A DNA stretch of 64,000 nt, taken from assembly GCF_964355755.1 (NCBI RefSeq), contig NC_092676.1:19514288-19578287 (forward strand), written 5' to 3'. Below are positions 43,998 through 55,419 of the stretch, piece after piece; the stretch's first letter is position 1, and every line of letters begins with the position of its first letter. This DNA is from Antedon mediterranea. Its lineage: Eukaryota; Echinodermata; Crinoidea; Comatulida; Antedonidae. The position numbers and the translations under genes are program-made. Below the pieces are notes generated by a model that saw nothing but the letters and a program-made list of their open reading frames with translations, did not search any database and had not been told where the DNA came from.

Positions 43998-44215
43998 TAA
44001 CAGGTTTTGATACAAACAAAGCCAGAACTGTTTAAAGCACCTTAATTGGTCCTAACATTGATCAAGGGCTTCTCTCGTCCAGTGCCCGCCTTCACCAGAG
44101 GAAAGGCAGATACTAGATGCAGGGGCTGCCATAAGAGGCAGCAATGCTGATTTCAAATGCCTAACGGGACTCCAGCTCTATATACAGCACCCGGTATTCC
44201 CAGATTGTCCGTAAA
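43998..44215 (-). mobile_element. SINE with a 5S-rRNA-like segment
   Basis: On the minus strand the 5' part CTGGGAATACCGGGTGCTGT (44202-44183) is identical to the conserved 3' end of eukaryotic 5S rRNA. It is followed by a body (ctggagtcccgttaggca...gcggg-cactggacgag) and a 3' part that is repeated, truncated, at 31843-31934. Upstream of the match (gacaatctggg against gaccgcctggg) similarity fades, so the 5S internal promoter boxes are not visible. SINE3-type elements of deuterostomes are built from 5S rRNA; that fits, but only the 3' end of 5S is seen here. Confidence 0.6.
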
Positions 44216-44219
44216 CACA

Positions 44220-45740
44220 ATTGACCCCAATTTTTTTTTCTAACTCCTCTCGTCAAGACTAAACGATTAATCCCAATTATGTTATAATATAAGACCAAAC
44301 GATTGACTTCCACTTTTTGATCTTCTTAAGACACGATTGCTCAATAAGACCAAAACATTAATCCCTGTTTATCTCCTCCTCAAAGACAATTAGAAGACCC
44401 ATCTTTTCATATCTCCTGTGTAAGACAAAACTATTGATCCCTATTTTCAATCATTAAATGCAGATTATGAAATAACTTTGAAGTCGTCAATCATGAATGT
44501 CGACGCCGTCCTCTCTCTGGGACCCGTCCTCAACGGTGTCCAGTACGCCTACACATCATATGCACTAAAAGATCCCTGTGCGTCGTTCGTATGAGATAAA
44601 CAAATTCAATATTATAGTCAATGTTATAGTAGTTATTAATGATTTGGACTGCTTTCCCTATCAGAATTCACCGACACCCAATTCAATGTAGATTAGTTTG
44701 AGCTGCAAAAAAGATTATCAATAGGGATTATCAAATGAGATTGTCAAACCACGAACACCAGAATGGAAATCGTGTTCATCGTAATCGGCAGAAACCCGTT
44801 TTCCATCCATGCAGACCAATACACGAAGCGTTCGTTCTAGTTCCAATATTGTATTACATAAGCCCTAATGAAGATTTCGTTTCCATACTTTTTTCCATAT
44901 TATTTTTTTTTTTCGGAAAAGCTAATATAAATTGCCTATAATTAACAACCGAAAAGAAGGACGGCATTATATTAATATTGTGTGCATAAGAGACTCAAGG
45001 AATACCGACATTTCTTGGAAGTTTTCTATATTTTAAACTTTTCTTTGTATAAAAATATAAATTACTCTAACTGTGTGAACATGTTAGTATAAACGGAGAG
45101 AAGCTAATATGAAATGATAAAGACAGTTTTCAAGAGTTAAAAATCGTCCCACTGACACCCCCATTCAGAATAGGCTACTGCTTGATTGTTTATAAATTGA
45201 TTTCGTAGGCGTAAATTTTTTCTCAACATGAATTAAAATTGATTTATAACAGGAATACTGACAGGATTGTCCAAACACTTCCTTTACTGATGCCCTATTT
45301 ATTATATTGTGTTTATTTGATATAGGCCTTCTACTAGGCCTATGGTAGACTACACGTATGAAAATATCGATTCGGAACAATCAGCATATGAGCCTGTTTA
45401 GATTGATTTTGGCCGTCCTTCAACTTAGCCGCATGCTGGTGACGTAGGATGAGACATCAAAATTTGAGTTATAGTTTCGGTTTTAAACAACCTGCTTGGG
45501 AGAGATACCAAAATTAAGTGTTCTCGCCTCCTTTAATAAACGCGAAATTTATACTGTTATTAATACTCTCTGATATGTCATCAAGTAAAAGCAAATAGAC
45601 ACAGAAATACAGTCATTGAATATAATAATACGTAACATTATCTTCACTTCATCAAACTGCCTTGTAAACTAACGCAATTCAAACCGTTATCAATCCGGTA
45701 TTTGATTTAATAGTACTGTATACACAATTTTTGTACATTT
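44220..45740. other. Intergenic stretch upstream of the 46-kb promoter
   Basis: Several diverged copies of a phrase like (a)agac(c/t)aaacgattgat(c/t)cc(a/c)a (about 44257, 44291, 44348 and 44422) form a loose repeat of about 60-70 bp. No exon recognised. Confidence 0.35.
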
Positions 45741-45814
45741 TGTTTCACTCAAACGTTGTTTTAGTCAGTTAGCAGATATGCTATTTCGGGGCCTTTGTTT
45801 CCAATGGCTACGTC

Positions 45815-46071
45815 AGCTGACCAATCAGAGTAGTTTTTTATGTTGACTTTTACTTTTGCGCCAATCACAAGAGACGTTTAATTAGGTCAAGGGGAACGAA
45901 CTTTCACCACACAAGTGAGCGAGCTTGATTGTTCGACGTTGAGCGCATGTTTACGAACGATATATAGGCAGTCTAGTCGAGAGCGTTCATAGGAAAGTAT
46001 CTTCTCTGGCCTCAAACACATTTGCTCGGTGGATATAAAGCTTGTTTATTTAACAATTTGGAAAATAACAC
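45815..46071 (+). promoter_or_regulatory. CCAAT/TATA promoter with noncoding first exon
   Basis: Two CCAAT boxes in the same orientation (ACCAATCAG at 45820, GCCAATCAC at 45860) precede a TATA-like GATATATAGGC at 45959-45968. A transcription start near 45990-45995 is expected. About 75-80 bases later a strong donor CAC|GTAAGT (46072) ends a leader with no long frame. Upstream, CTACGTCAGCTGACCAAT combines CRE-half and E-box motifs. Spacing of CCAAT to TATA (about 100) and TATA to donor is sensible for a 5'-UTR first exon. The coding exons would lie downstream, beyond a long first intron, and none is recognised up to 64 kb. Confidence 0.5.
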
Positions 46072-47470
46072 GTAAGTATTTCAGAATTTTAATACAAAAA
46101 CGTTTTCAGCTGTTAGCAATTGCGAAGATATCGTTTCTATAAAATAACCCAGGCCGGTATGTTTACCATGCTGCCTCGATCGATTGGCACTTGCTCAGTC
46201 GAGTCTATCGTCTGATGCGGTGTGTTTCGCTGGTGGTAGTATTTGCGGTTGGATATTTTGTGCAATATCCTTGGTGTTATTATATATATCAGAATCTTAA
46301 AGGTTATCTATTTAAAATACATTTCGTTTTAGGTTTTCTTTTGATTACTTAAATTAATTCGTAACTCAGGTTAGATGAATAAAAAATAGACACACTTTGC
46401 CTGGTGTGTGCACCATCCATCATGCTTTTCAAATTTAAATGGGAAATCCCCTAATACATGGTTGGCGCGGCACCGTTTGTTCCTCGCGTTCTTTATAATT
46501 CAATGCTCGATATTTATACATAATATATACATATTTTGTACAGTTTTATTAAAATTATGTTTCTTAATCAATATGGCCATATATATTTTATTGCTTCTTC
46601 ATGTAAAAACGAGGGCAGGTTAATGAACCCAACTTAAAGTAGGTCTAGTTTATTTACAATTAATAAGTCAATGATTATAAAGGTAAATTAAATATATTGG
46701 AGTAAGTTCATTGTAAACAAAGATTGCTATTAGATGAGCAGGTAGATCAAACATAAACCCAGTAATATTAAATTGTATGATGGTTTATACTCTGTTTTAG
46801 TATTTTTTAATGTAATGCATACAGCACCACATATCCAGTATATTGTAATATATATCAGCACCTCCTACACTGTATACAGTACTGTAATGAATAATACCAC
46901 AATAGAAAACATAACCTGTATTAATAGTATTAATATCAATGAAAATACAGCAATATATTTTTATTTCTTTTTTTTTTTAGACAAAGAAATAACACAACAT
47001 TTAAAAAAATAAGCCTTTGTTATATTGCTTCCTAAATTGTGCAGGCATCATTTCTTCTATGATAAAAAAAAAGATGACAATGTCAGTTCATTGACATGCA
47101 TTTATGTAGACATACAAGTTTATTTATTTAAGTTTATTATTTATACTGTATTATATTTAAACAAAATAAACAATGGTAAAGATATGATATAAAGAGGTTA
47201 CAATTGAATTTGTTTGATAGCCTTGGATTAAATGAAACATTAACATTAATGTTGCAGAAGATCCTCTGTACCAGGATACATTGAGCACAGATGGATGAAT
47301 GTCGTTTGTTTTAATTGACTGATTGATTGAAAATAATGAGTCAACTTTTAGAACCTTCTATTTTATCCAAGAACATGTATAAACAGATTTTTAAATAGTG
47401 TATTAATTTGACAGCATTGGTCCTCTCATTTCGGGTAGTGTTAGCATCCAAGAGGATGTTCCTTGCACTA
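46072..47470 (+). other. Presumed first intron or intergenic DNA, start
   Basis: AT-rich, with no recognised exon; small open frames here are low-complexity. Confidence 0.3.
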
Positions 47471-47518
47471 AAATGTATGTCATACCACTGTGTATTTAAT
47501 ACAGTACATCCTTTCTAA

Positions 47519-47638
47519 CCTTATGTGACAAAACAAAATGTGATGTGCCCATATATGGACATTATGATGTCATATCACTACTATATTTGGGTACATCACA
47601 TTTTTTTAAACTAGTTTGATAGTGCAGACAGAGCTTAA
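47519..47638. mobile_element. TTAA MITE, copy 5 (left end lost)
   Basis: Family interior plus right end ctagtttgatagtgcagacagagc followed by TTAA at 47635-47638. Confidence 0.75.
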
Positions 47639-47698
47639 GAAATATCTTGATTAAAAATGTGTATCATCCCACTGTCTGTGTATTTAGTATATCCTTTC

Positions 47699-47831
47699 TG
47701 AAGCCTTGTCAACACTATCAAACCTTATGTGACTAAATATGTGACTACCATATTTGGGAATATCATTACCATATTTTGGCACATCACACTTATAGTTGTC
47801 AAACTAGTTTGATAGTGTAGGCAGAGCTTAA
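47699..47831. mobile_element. TTAA MITE, copy 6
   Basis: Left end GCCTTGTCAACACTATCAAA (preceded by TGAA, a mutated TTAA) and right end tttgatagtgtaggcagagc followed by TTAA at 47828-47831. An interior deletion relative to copy 2. Confidence 0.8.
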
Positions 47832-48283
47832 GAAATATCTTGATTAAAAAAAACGCAGGTGGTTGGCCAACATCTGCTTGATAATCCAATAAGAACTATT
47901 GTATTTTAACATTCCAAGTGTAACAATGCAAAAATATTAAGTAAACACTTTTGAACAATAGCCCAACATATTTATTACAAAAATAAGATATTTAGTATTA
48001 TGGAATTTAACCTACGCTACAGAAGATGGAAAATAAATATTTTGTGTTGTAAATTGTTTACTGTTGATGTACTGTAAGTGTAAGTTGAGAGAGAGCAATG
48101 ATGAAAATAGTTCATTCTTATATAGCGCATATAAGCAAGCTCTCAATGCGCTGAACATAAATTAAAATAGACGAGAAGTACCAATAATTTAAATTAATGA
48201 AAAACTTGTTTGAAAAGGAAAGACTTCAACTGGGTCTTGAAAGAGTTTAGCGTAGGTAGCACACTCACTGTTGCATTGAAATT

Positions 48284-48540
48284 GGTAATATGGTGTAATG
48301 GTAATAGGATGTAGAACTAGTACAGTACTAGTGAGGTATGGGTTCAAGATCTATCTGAGTCAGTGCCATATGGTTTGTATCATGAGGCAAGATAGGTTAC
48401 TCTTGTTGCCTCATCCTTCGGATGGGGCATAAAGCCGTTGGTCCTGTGTACATACAATGCAGGTTCATGATAAAGAACTCAGTACACTATATTCAAAATG
48501 AGTACAGATCTTCTCTCAGTGCACTTATCAAGGGGGAGGG
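48284..48540 (+). mobile_element. tRNA-derived SINE (parent family of the 27.4-kb array)
   Basis: A-box-like TGGTGTAATGG (48291-48301), B-box GGTTCAAGATC (48341-48351), then the body ttgcctcatccttcggatgg, ggcataaagccgttggtcct, gtgtac...atgataaagaactcagtaca. The body block occurs again at about 59180 and in each unit of the 27379-28650 array. The element ends near agggggagggggtgtcc. Confidence 0.75.
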
Positions 48541-48565
48541 GGTGTCCTTTGGTATTCTACTGAAG

Positions 48566-48668
48566 ACTGTCGTTTCCAACCATTTTCTTTCATAAGTGTC
48601 TGGGTATCATTTGTGGCGTCTAATATTGCTATTTACTGTCGTTTCCAACCATTTTCTTTCATAAGTAT
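48566..48668 (+). repeat. Direct repeat, 33 bp x2, 69 bp apart
   Basis: ACTGTCGTTTCCAACCATTT followed by tctttcataagt occurs identically at 48566 and 48635. Confidence 0.9.
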
Positions 48669-48927
48669 CTGTACTTTGTACTCAATATCTACTTTACATA
48701 CAATTTTGAAAATAAATTAATAACTTAAGTTCAAAGGTTGAAGAGTAACTGTACACATGTATGATTCCTTTGTCTTCATGACACTCAAAGAAACCGATAT
48801 CTTATGAATATAAATTGGTAGAAGGACGACTGAAATGGACTGAGATGCCTTTATCACTTAGTTTGAAATAGTAAATCGTTTTTATCTTTCCAGATTTATA
48901 TAATATTTGTTCAATCCTTCACATATA

Positions 48928-49040
48928 TCCTTGGTGGTTGTTGCGGGGTTCAAATCCTCTACGAGGTCTGTTTTTGGACAACTCCATTCCCAATGATTTT
49001 GTTTTTTTGAGCATGATTCATCTTTATATTAGTTATACAC
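48928..49040 (+). mobile_element. tRNA-derived SINE fragment (16.16-kb family)
   Basis: B-box GGGTTCAAATCC at 48946-48957 is followed by tctgtttttggacaactcca, matching the body start of the 16157-16373 SINE (aaggacaaaattcca). Confidence 0.5.
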
Positions 49041-49044
49041 ACCT

Positions 49045-49705
49045 TTTAATATAATTTATTAATTATATTTGACACAATTTTGTTTCATGCATTTTATTGA
49101 ATTGAACTGGATAATATAAATTGGATATAAAAATAATATTTTATAAATAAGCTGTTGTATATTTAATCGTACATTGAGCATATAGTCTGATCAATGACAT
49201 TATTTCTTCTATGTTCTTGTGGCAGTCAAAAGGTACAATGCAGTCTGCAATAGACACTAAAATAGAAAAAACCATATATTAGTGCAAGACGGTCTGCCAC
49301 GAAAGAATAGGTAGAGATCTTTATGAATAAATGGATTAACACCTTGAACAATATAGGTTGATTTATATAGATTCAGTCACTTAAAAAGAATAATAGAGAG
49401 ATTCACACTTTATTAGATCACAGATTATTGGAATTAATCAATTGACAAAGGATGTAATTGTACTTCTGGGTAGGGGTTAGTGAGCACTCGTTTCACATAT
49501 TTAAAGTTCAGTATTCCACCCAGCCTAACTAAAGCTCAATCCTGACGTACCAGGGTTGTACTCCATTCCCAATCCCATAATGTTTAATATCCATCCTTAT
49601 GAGCTTCTTGCTGTTAAATGTTTTTAGTAAGTAAAAAATAAATGGTATTTATTTAAAGGTTTAAATATGAAAAATGCATAAATGCCATACAACTTAATTA
49701 AGTAA
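49045..49705. other. AT-rich stretch
   Basis: Nothing recognised. Confidence 0.3.
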
Positions 49706-49717
49706 TTTGACTCACTA

Positions 49718-49800
49718 GTCACAGCGCAATGGACTTCCAAACTGTCGCCTGTGATTGGTCAACTCACTTGCTTTGCGCCTACGCCATTGCGTTGCGGTGG
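49718..49800. repeat. Short inverted repeat, CpG-rich
   Basis: CACAGCGCAATGG at 49721 faces CGCCATTGCGTTGCGG (inverted CCGCAACGCAATGGCG) about 65 bases on, with an inverted CCAAT (GATTGGTC) between. It could be a small MITE or a regulatory island. A direct repeat of actttactagg follows at 49807 and 49836. Confidence 0.35.
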
Positions 49801-49849
49801 AGGCGAAACTTTACTAGGCTACTTTCCAAAAGTAGGACTTTACTAGGTA

Positions 49850-52500
49850 TTTGCTGTACAACTTTATTAACGGCCTTTTTAGTTCTTGTCTACTAAGAGC
49901 GTCTGTGGAATTTTATTATAATGTTTTGTTTGATTTGTTTTGCTTGTATTGCAGCTTTTGGTCCTATAAGGTGCAAATTTTATTCATTAATAAATTTTTC
50001 CCATCAACCAATAAATACAAATGTTCATGCCTGTGGAAGTTCTTAACAATCGGGATTTTTATGAATATTTCCGTAGAAACTCACACGTATGCCTTATTTC
50101 CACAGAAACTCACGTACACCCCATTACAGTACGTCATCACCGTATCTATAGATAGATAGGTTATCATGTTGTCCGGTTCAAACAGGCTAGATAAATTACT
50201 TGGAAGTAAAAGTGTAAATAAGTTTGTTTGTCTAGTTCTAAATATTATTTTTAGAATCATTGTGCTTTAAAAAATGGAAAGTCACAATTGACCTGTTTGA
50301 AGATGTCAACATACAGTGTTTAAAAAAAATGAAATTTATAGCAATTGCATATTGCAATGTCATGGTATTTTGAAATTTATAGGTACAAATTAGATAAAAC
50401 CATCACTACCCATTAACACTTACTATACTAAACACAGTTAGTCAGACTATTATAATCTTTCAATGTACAGTATATTTCCATATTCTCCCTCCCAACTTTT
50501 TCACTCAATTCTATCCCTCTTCTCCCCTCCCCTGAATAACTTGTATCCTTGTTACCTCCCACATTCTTCCTGTATACTCAGATGCTAGTAGTAAAACTAG
50601 TACACATTTATTGGAGATGCACTGTACTTTTAGAGAAAAAGGTTATTAATGCTAACTGCCAATTTGAATAATTTTAATTGCCATCTCTATTGATGTGTTC
50701 CATTTTTAGTATGAAATTGGGACAAGACCAAATAATGGTAGAATATTTTAATTATTTAGTTCATTACAGATCTAGTGTACAACCATATTGTAGGTTACAT
50801 TTTTTAGATCAATAATTTTGGATTCTATACAAAAGGATTATTGGTTTTCCAAGGTTGCTAACCTATTACAAAATTGCTGATATATGGGTTAATTTAAAAT
50901 AAAAAGATAATTGAATTTTGAACAATGGTAGGATAAATTTACAGTATCTAAAATAATTAAAAGGTTGGAGAATTGGTAACGTAACAAAAGGTGTGTGGTA
51001 TGGTACTTTTGAAAAACATTAGAATGAGGCACATATGACCTACACCCACATATAGACCAGTCTGGTAACTGAAAGTTTGCCCACTTTGTTGGGCTGTGAC
51101 TTTTATTTTACTTCATTCATAGAAATTCCTAATTCCAGAAAAATACTATATAAAGATAAAACTTTTCCATTCATCCATTGTAAACATTTTTAGTCCAAAT
51201 TTGGTAGAAAGCAATGGTTAAAGTAGGTTATTATTATAGCATTTCAATGAATTGTTTGTCCCTTGGTACACTACTGGTTTAACCCTACCCTTTAATAAAC
51301 CTAGTGGGTACAGAGGACACAAACTTTGTCTTAGTTTCTGAAAAGGCCATGGTCGCATATAAGGAAATACAATTCAAATATGAATTTTCAACAAGTTATT
51401 AAACACATCCCAAGTACTGTACTTGGAAAGAATATCTTGGATATTCTTTGTGTTAGAGTTTATCAACCCTTAACGAGATGTTAAAACTGTTTAATGCTAT
51501 ATGTGATGTATTGTCTACCCAAGGTCTAATAGCGCTTACAATATATCCGTATATATTTTATTTCATTTTTTTCATATCAGGAAGAAACAATAATATTAAA
51601 TTAGTAAATATATTTTTTCAAGTATTGATTCTAAACCATAATTGCATTTTTATAGGTCTTTGTTCATGTTATAATGTCATTAATGTTCTACATTGTGTGT
51701 CCAAGATTCTTATTGTTACTTTACAGTTCCAATTCCGAGACTAATACTGCAAGTATTATTTCAGTAAACTTACACGGAGTTCCAAACAACTTTGGTGTGG
51801 AGTAATATTTCTTGTTTTCCAGAATTTTCGTATTCTATTCTGAATTATGTTTTTATAAAAATTTGGGATTTTTGGCCTAACAAGTTTATGAAAGAGTTCT
51901 GTTCAGAAAATCTTGTATTAACAATGAATAGGATTAGGGCCAAATCAATTTAAAAGAGTTTACCTATATCCACTTACTATAATAACCACATTTCCACACT
52001 AAATTCCCTTAAGAAAACAGTTTTTAATTTATAAACTCTAGGTAAGTGCTGTTCTGTCACCCAAAGAAAACCCTACACTTTAGACCCAAGCATGCTACAC
52101 CTCCTTGCTTTAACACTGGAATAGTATAGAGTGTCATTTTCAGCTAAAAAAACATTCATTTGTCTTTTAAGTAACCATAATATGTTCTATGTTGCCCCAC
52201 ATTCAAATAGTCACTCACTCTTTCCTCTTTGCTATACATTTTGAACTATAATTAAATTTTAAACCAGAATTCGTTGTTGATCTATTATTGATAGAAAGTG
52301 AAAAAGTAGATTGTAGATTTTGCCGTAAGCAAACTTTAAGCTGTCCACTCCATCTACTGTACGTCTGTACACATCACTGATGCAGATTTTAATTGTATAT
52401 GCTTTAAGGTTAATTGACGAAGCTTCCTTCCCTTTAACCTACAAAAATCGCATCTAATTTGTTTCTAAGTTTAAGTTGAATTTGTAATTGAAATCTACAA
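49850..52500. other. AT-rich stretch
   Basis: Open frames at 49851-50159 and 51478-51744 are rich in F, I, L, Y and N with no splice or promoter support. Nothing else recognised. Confidence 0.3.
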
Positions 52501-52513
52501 ATGCCTTTCAGTC

Positions 52514-52690
52514 ATGTACCTTGAGATAAGCCATTTTGCCAGCAGGCTGGTTGACCGAGTCAATCTCTTCTGGTTGTCCGAGAGAGGCAACATGGAGCAC
52601 AACAATTTTTCCTGGTCAGTTAGTGTTGTCTCAAATGACATTTGCAAAAGTTTAGGATTCATCAGAAGATTCTTAGGTCGTTCAACTTTT
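52514..52690. other. Coding-like island, strand unresolved
   Basis: Both strands are open here and both read protein-like. Plus: after a very good acceptor (caaatgcctttcag, AG at 52512-52513) the frame reads MYLEISHFASRLVDRVNLFW and later SNDICKSLGFIRRFLGRSTF, running on to 52798. Minus: a frame from about 52700 reads NPKLLQMSFETTLTDQEKLL, then CSMLPLSDNQKRLTRSTSLL, and reaches a good donor TCAAG|GTACAT. GC content is well above the surroundings. The plus phrase SLGFIRR recalls a LINE motif, but too weakly to assign. Confidence 0.3.
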
Positions 52691-52799
52691 TATATTTCTT
52701 CGTGTTGTACTCCAAACTTATATACATGTATGTACATTGTTCAATCTTTTTTACTGTTTGTTGAGAGAATAGAATTCATTATGGAATCTCCCCAGTAAT

Positions 52800-53690
52800 A
52801 CCCACAAGATCTTAATTTTTGCAGCCAATCACAATGCATTATTCATAAGTGTCATAGGATGGTATTGTGATGGGTAACCCCCTTCTACAGTATAATCATC
52901 ACAAATGTCTGGAGGTTTTTCATTTATTAATCTATATCTTTCATTCCTCGCCCTTGAATGTGATTATTATATAATCTGTTGGATTAGACACAGATTTTTA
53001 ACTGAATGTCATGTTTTTTTTTTTATTTCTTGTTGATACTCGACTGTTGTTGGCCTGGTACTGTATGCATAGATGAAACTTTAGGAACATAGAAACATTT
53101 TTTTTTAATTTCACACTCAGCCTTTATCAAATTTTCGAGCTTCGCAAGAAATGTTTTTACTATAAAAGTATTTTTTAAATTTTTTTCATAACAACAACAA
53201 TTGGAAGAATTGTTTTTCCATCGAAACTGTGTGTGTAAATGGTAACTTCAATACAAAAACTTTTTTTTTTGCGCCTTGTATTGCAAAATTGTAACGCTGT
53301 ATGATAAGAATTAATAGGCTTTTAGTAAATTAATCAGCATGTCCTCTTATTTTAAAGCTCTTTGTATACATTGGAAACGCTGGTAATTTACCAAAGATGA
53401 CAAACCTAGCAGATTGATAACCAAGTTGAGAGTCCAATTAAAGCCTGACCGACTGATAGGAAAAAACCTTACTACTATAGTTCATATAGAGTGGCTTGTG
53501 TGAGTAAGCTAGGCCAAATTGCAATAGCAAGCTGCTTGCTGAGATAACTTGCATCAGTTCACGGTGTGTTTGTTCTTGAACTTCTCACCCGGCTGGCCGT
53601 TTTGCTGGTCAAAGTGCATTCGGAGATGGTTTGTGTCCTTTTATTGTGTGATAGGTGATCTTCAGTTTAAATTTCTCAATTTGTTTATCT
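52800..53690. other. AT-rich stretch
   Basis: Poly-T runs (53010, 53099, 53260) only; no gene recognised. Confidence 0.3.
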
Positions 53691-53704
53691 CCGGCAACAA
53701 AGTT

Positions 53705-53920
53705 TAATTATCCTCTTTCAACTTTAATATCCAGAATTTTATGGACTGCATATTTTGTCCAAGACCATACAATGATGTACTTTAGGAAGTTAGTCTGCAA
53801 AATATCAAGATAAGAGGTAATAAGTTTGTTTGGTTGAAATGTATCAATTTGTCGCATCGCTCAATGCTGGAAAAGAGTTTATTATCCTTTTCCAACTTTA
53901 ATATCCAAAATATTATGGAT
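53705..53920 (+). repeat. Direct repeat, about 38 bp x2, 174 bp apart
   Basis: attatcctctttcaacttta followed by atatccagaattttatgga at 53707 recurs as attatccttttccaacttta plus atatccaaaatattatgga at 53881. Confidence 0.75.
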
Positions 53921-54064
53921 ACATTTGATTATTTGCTTATGATGATCTATTGGTTAGCTTTTTGGTTGTTCAATAAATACCATGAACCTATATTACAATG
54001 CATACATAAGGAGATAAAAATGGCTATTTCTTTACTTTATTTGTATTTGAATATTGTTATATAA

Positions 54065-55040
54065 TTGATTGATTGATTGATATTATAATGTCAAAATCCC
54101 CTTAATATCACACATTATTATATGTTATACTGTGCTTTTCACCATAGTACAAAGAAGAACTAAAAACTTGATAATAATGATGATGATGTCACTATTTATA
54201 CCTGATTAGCTATTACAAACACGACCCATTGTAGGTTAACTATACAATTTCATTTTCTCATCTAGTTTTCTAATATTAACAGCTTTGTCAATACACTCAA
54301 TCGTGAACCACAACCTACAGCAAACACCACAGTTACATCAGTCATGGTAAATAGGCCATGCGTGCTATGTAACCTGCGGTGTGAGGTTAAGTGTACCGGT
54401 TGTGTGTTTCAATCTTTGTTTAATTAGTACTGTATGTATGCCCTGCTTGATCGGCAATTACTTTTTAATTGATCTGATGTGATAAATTGTCTTTTTAGTA
54501 TACGATTGTTAATTATTAATTGCATATATAATAGTTCACCAAGAGTAGAGCAAAGGATGTTTCAATATTGTTAGTAGGGCCTATGTTTTATTATTACAAA
54601 TCACTGATTAAATAGTAAGTTTGCAAGTTTTGCCCCGTCAATATTATTATATAATACATAATATCTTATGTCTAGAAAATTATGGTTTTACATTAGAAAA
54701 AAAGAAGAAAACTTTAGTAGTTAACGTATTGCAATTGTCATGCTGTAATATTTTCATGAAACCTTGTCGCAATATTATTAGCCTCATAGCCCCAGGGTAA
54801 CTATGTACGATTCAAACTTATCGTGATCAACCAAATTAAGAGATAAATTATACTGCAAAAAAAAGACAGATAAAGCATTAAAATTCATGAATTCTCCACG
54901 ATGTCGCAACACCTTCGCTATTCATCAACAGAAGTGATTTGATAGGCCAAGCATGTTCCCCTCAACTTAAACAGAGAAAATGCAGTTATATTTATTGTTA
55001 TTATTATTATTAATTTATATAAATTTCCTTTAATATGGAA
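54065..55040. other. AT-rich stretch
   Basis: Short (ATTG)4 run at 54063 and (GATGAT)n at about 54176; nothing else recognised. Confidence 0.3.
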
Positions 55041-55044
55041 TTAG

Positions 55045-55150
55045 AAATTTAGCTGAGTTGTTAAGACTTTCATAGAGAAAGACCTATCTCTGATAAGTTC
55101 ACATCCCACTCAGCTGTATTAAACTGTTGTCCATTATTGCAACACTTTAA
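55045..55150 (+). mobile_element. Diverged tRNA-derived SINE head
   Basis: A-box-like TAGCTGAGTTG (55050-55060) and B-box-like AAGTTCACATCCC (55095-55107), then a short body. It lies directly before a better-preserved copy of the same kind. Confidence 0.45.
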
Positions 55151-55162
55151 CTACTGTACACC

Positions 55163-55410
55163 ATGGAGTTGTTTAGCCGAGTGGTAAGGACACTTTACTT
55201 TCATACAGAGAGACCCGAGTTCAATTCCCAACAACTCCCAGTCTGCTCAGCTGTAAATGGGTACCTGGTTGAAAATACTAGGCAGGATAAGCCAGCGTGG
55301 AAAGGAACTGGTCACCCTACCACAGAATGCCGAGGCTTAGTAAAAATGAATATGGCACTTAGGTTCCTCCATGGCTACACTTTAAAGGTTCATCAGTTTG
55401 AGCATTACTT
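55163..55410 (+). mobile_element. tRNA-derived SINE
   Basis: A-box TAGCCGAGTGG (55174-55184) and B-box GAGTTCAATTCC (55217-55228) closely match type-2 tRNA internal promoters. The body contains ctcagctgtaaatgggtacctgg and ends near cactttaaaggtt. The 83-codon frame across it is incidental. Confidence 0.75.
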
Positions 55411-55419
55411 TTAACTTTA

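Larger units (their letters stand above)
47473..47850 (+). repeat. Tandem duplication (about 190 bp) carrying a MITE in each copy
   Basis: Left flanks (gt(a/c)t...ccactg...tgtatttaat/gta...catcctttct at 47473 and 47659) and right flanks (ttaagaaatatcttgattaaa at 47635 and 47828) are shared, with a TTAA MITE between them in both. The first copy has lost the left MITE end (about 20 bp), while the second has lost interior sequence (gtacccatatggacatgatgatgtc). The MITE therefore inserted before the duplication. Confidence 0.8.

Noticed and set aside
49851-50159. 102-codon plus-strand frame
   Set aside because: Hydrophobic, low-complexity reading of AT-rich DNA without supporting signals.
55163-55414. 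83-codon frame starting at an ATG
   Set aside because: It coincides with a tRNA-derived SINE, including its A and B boxes.
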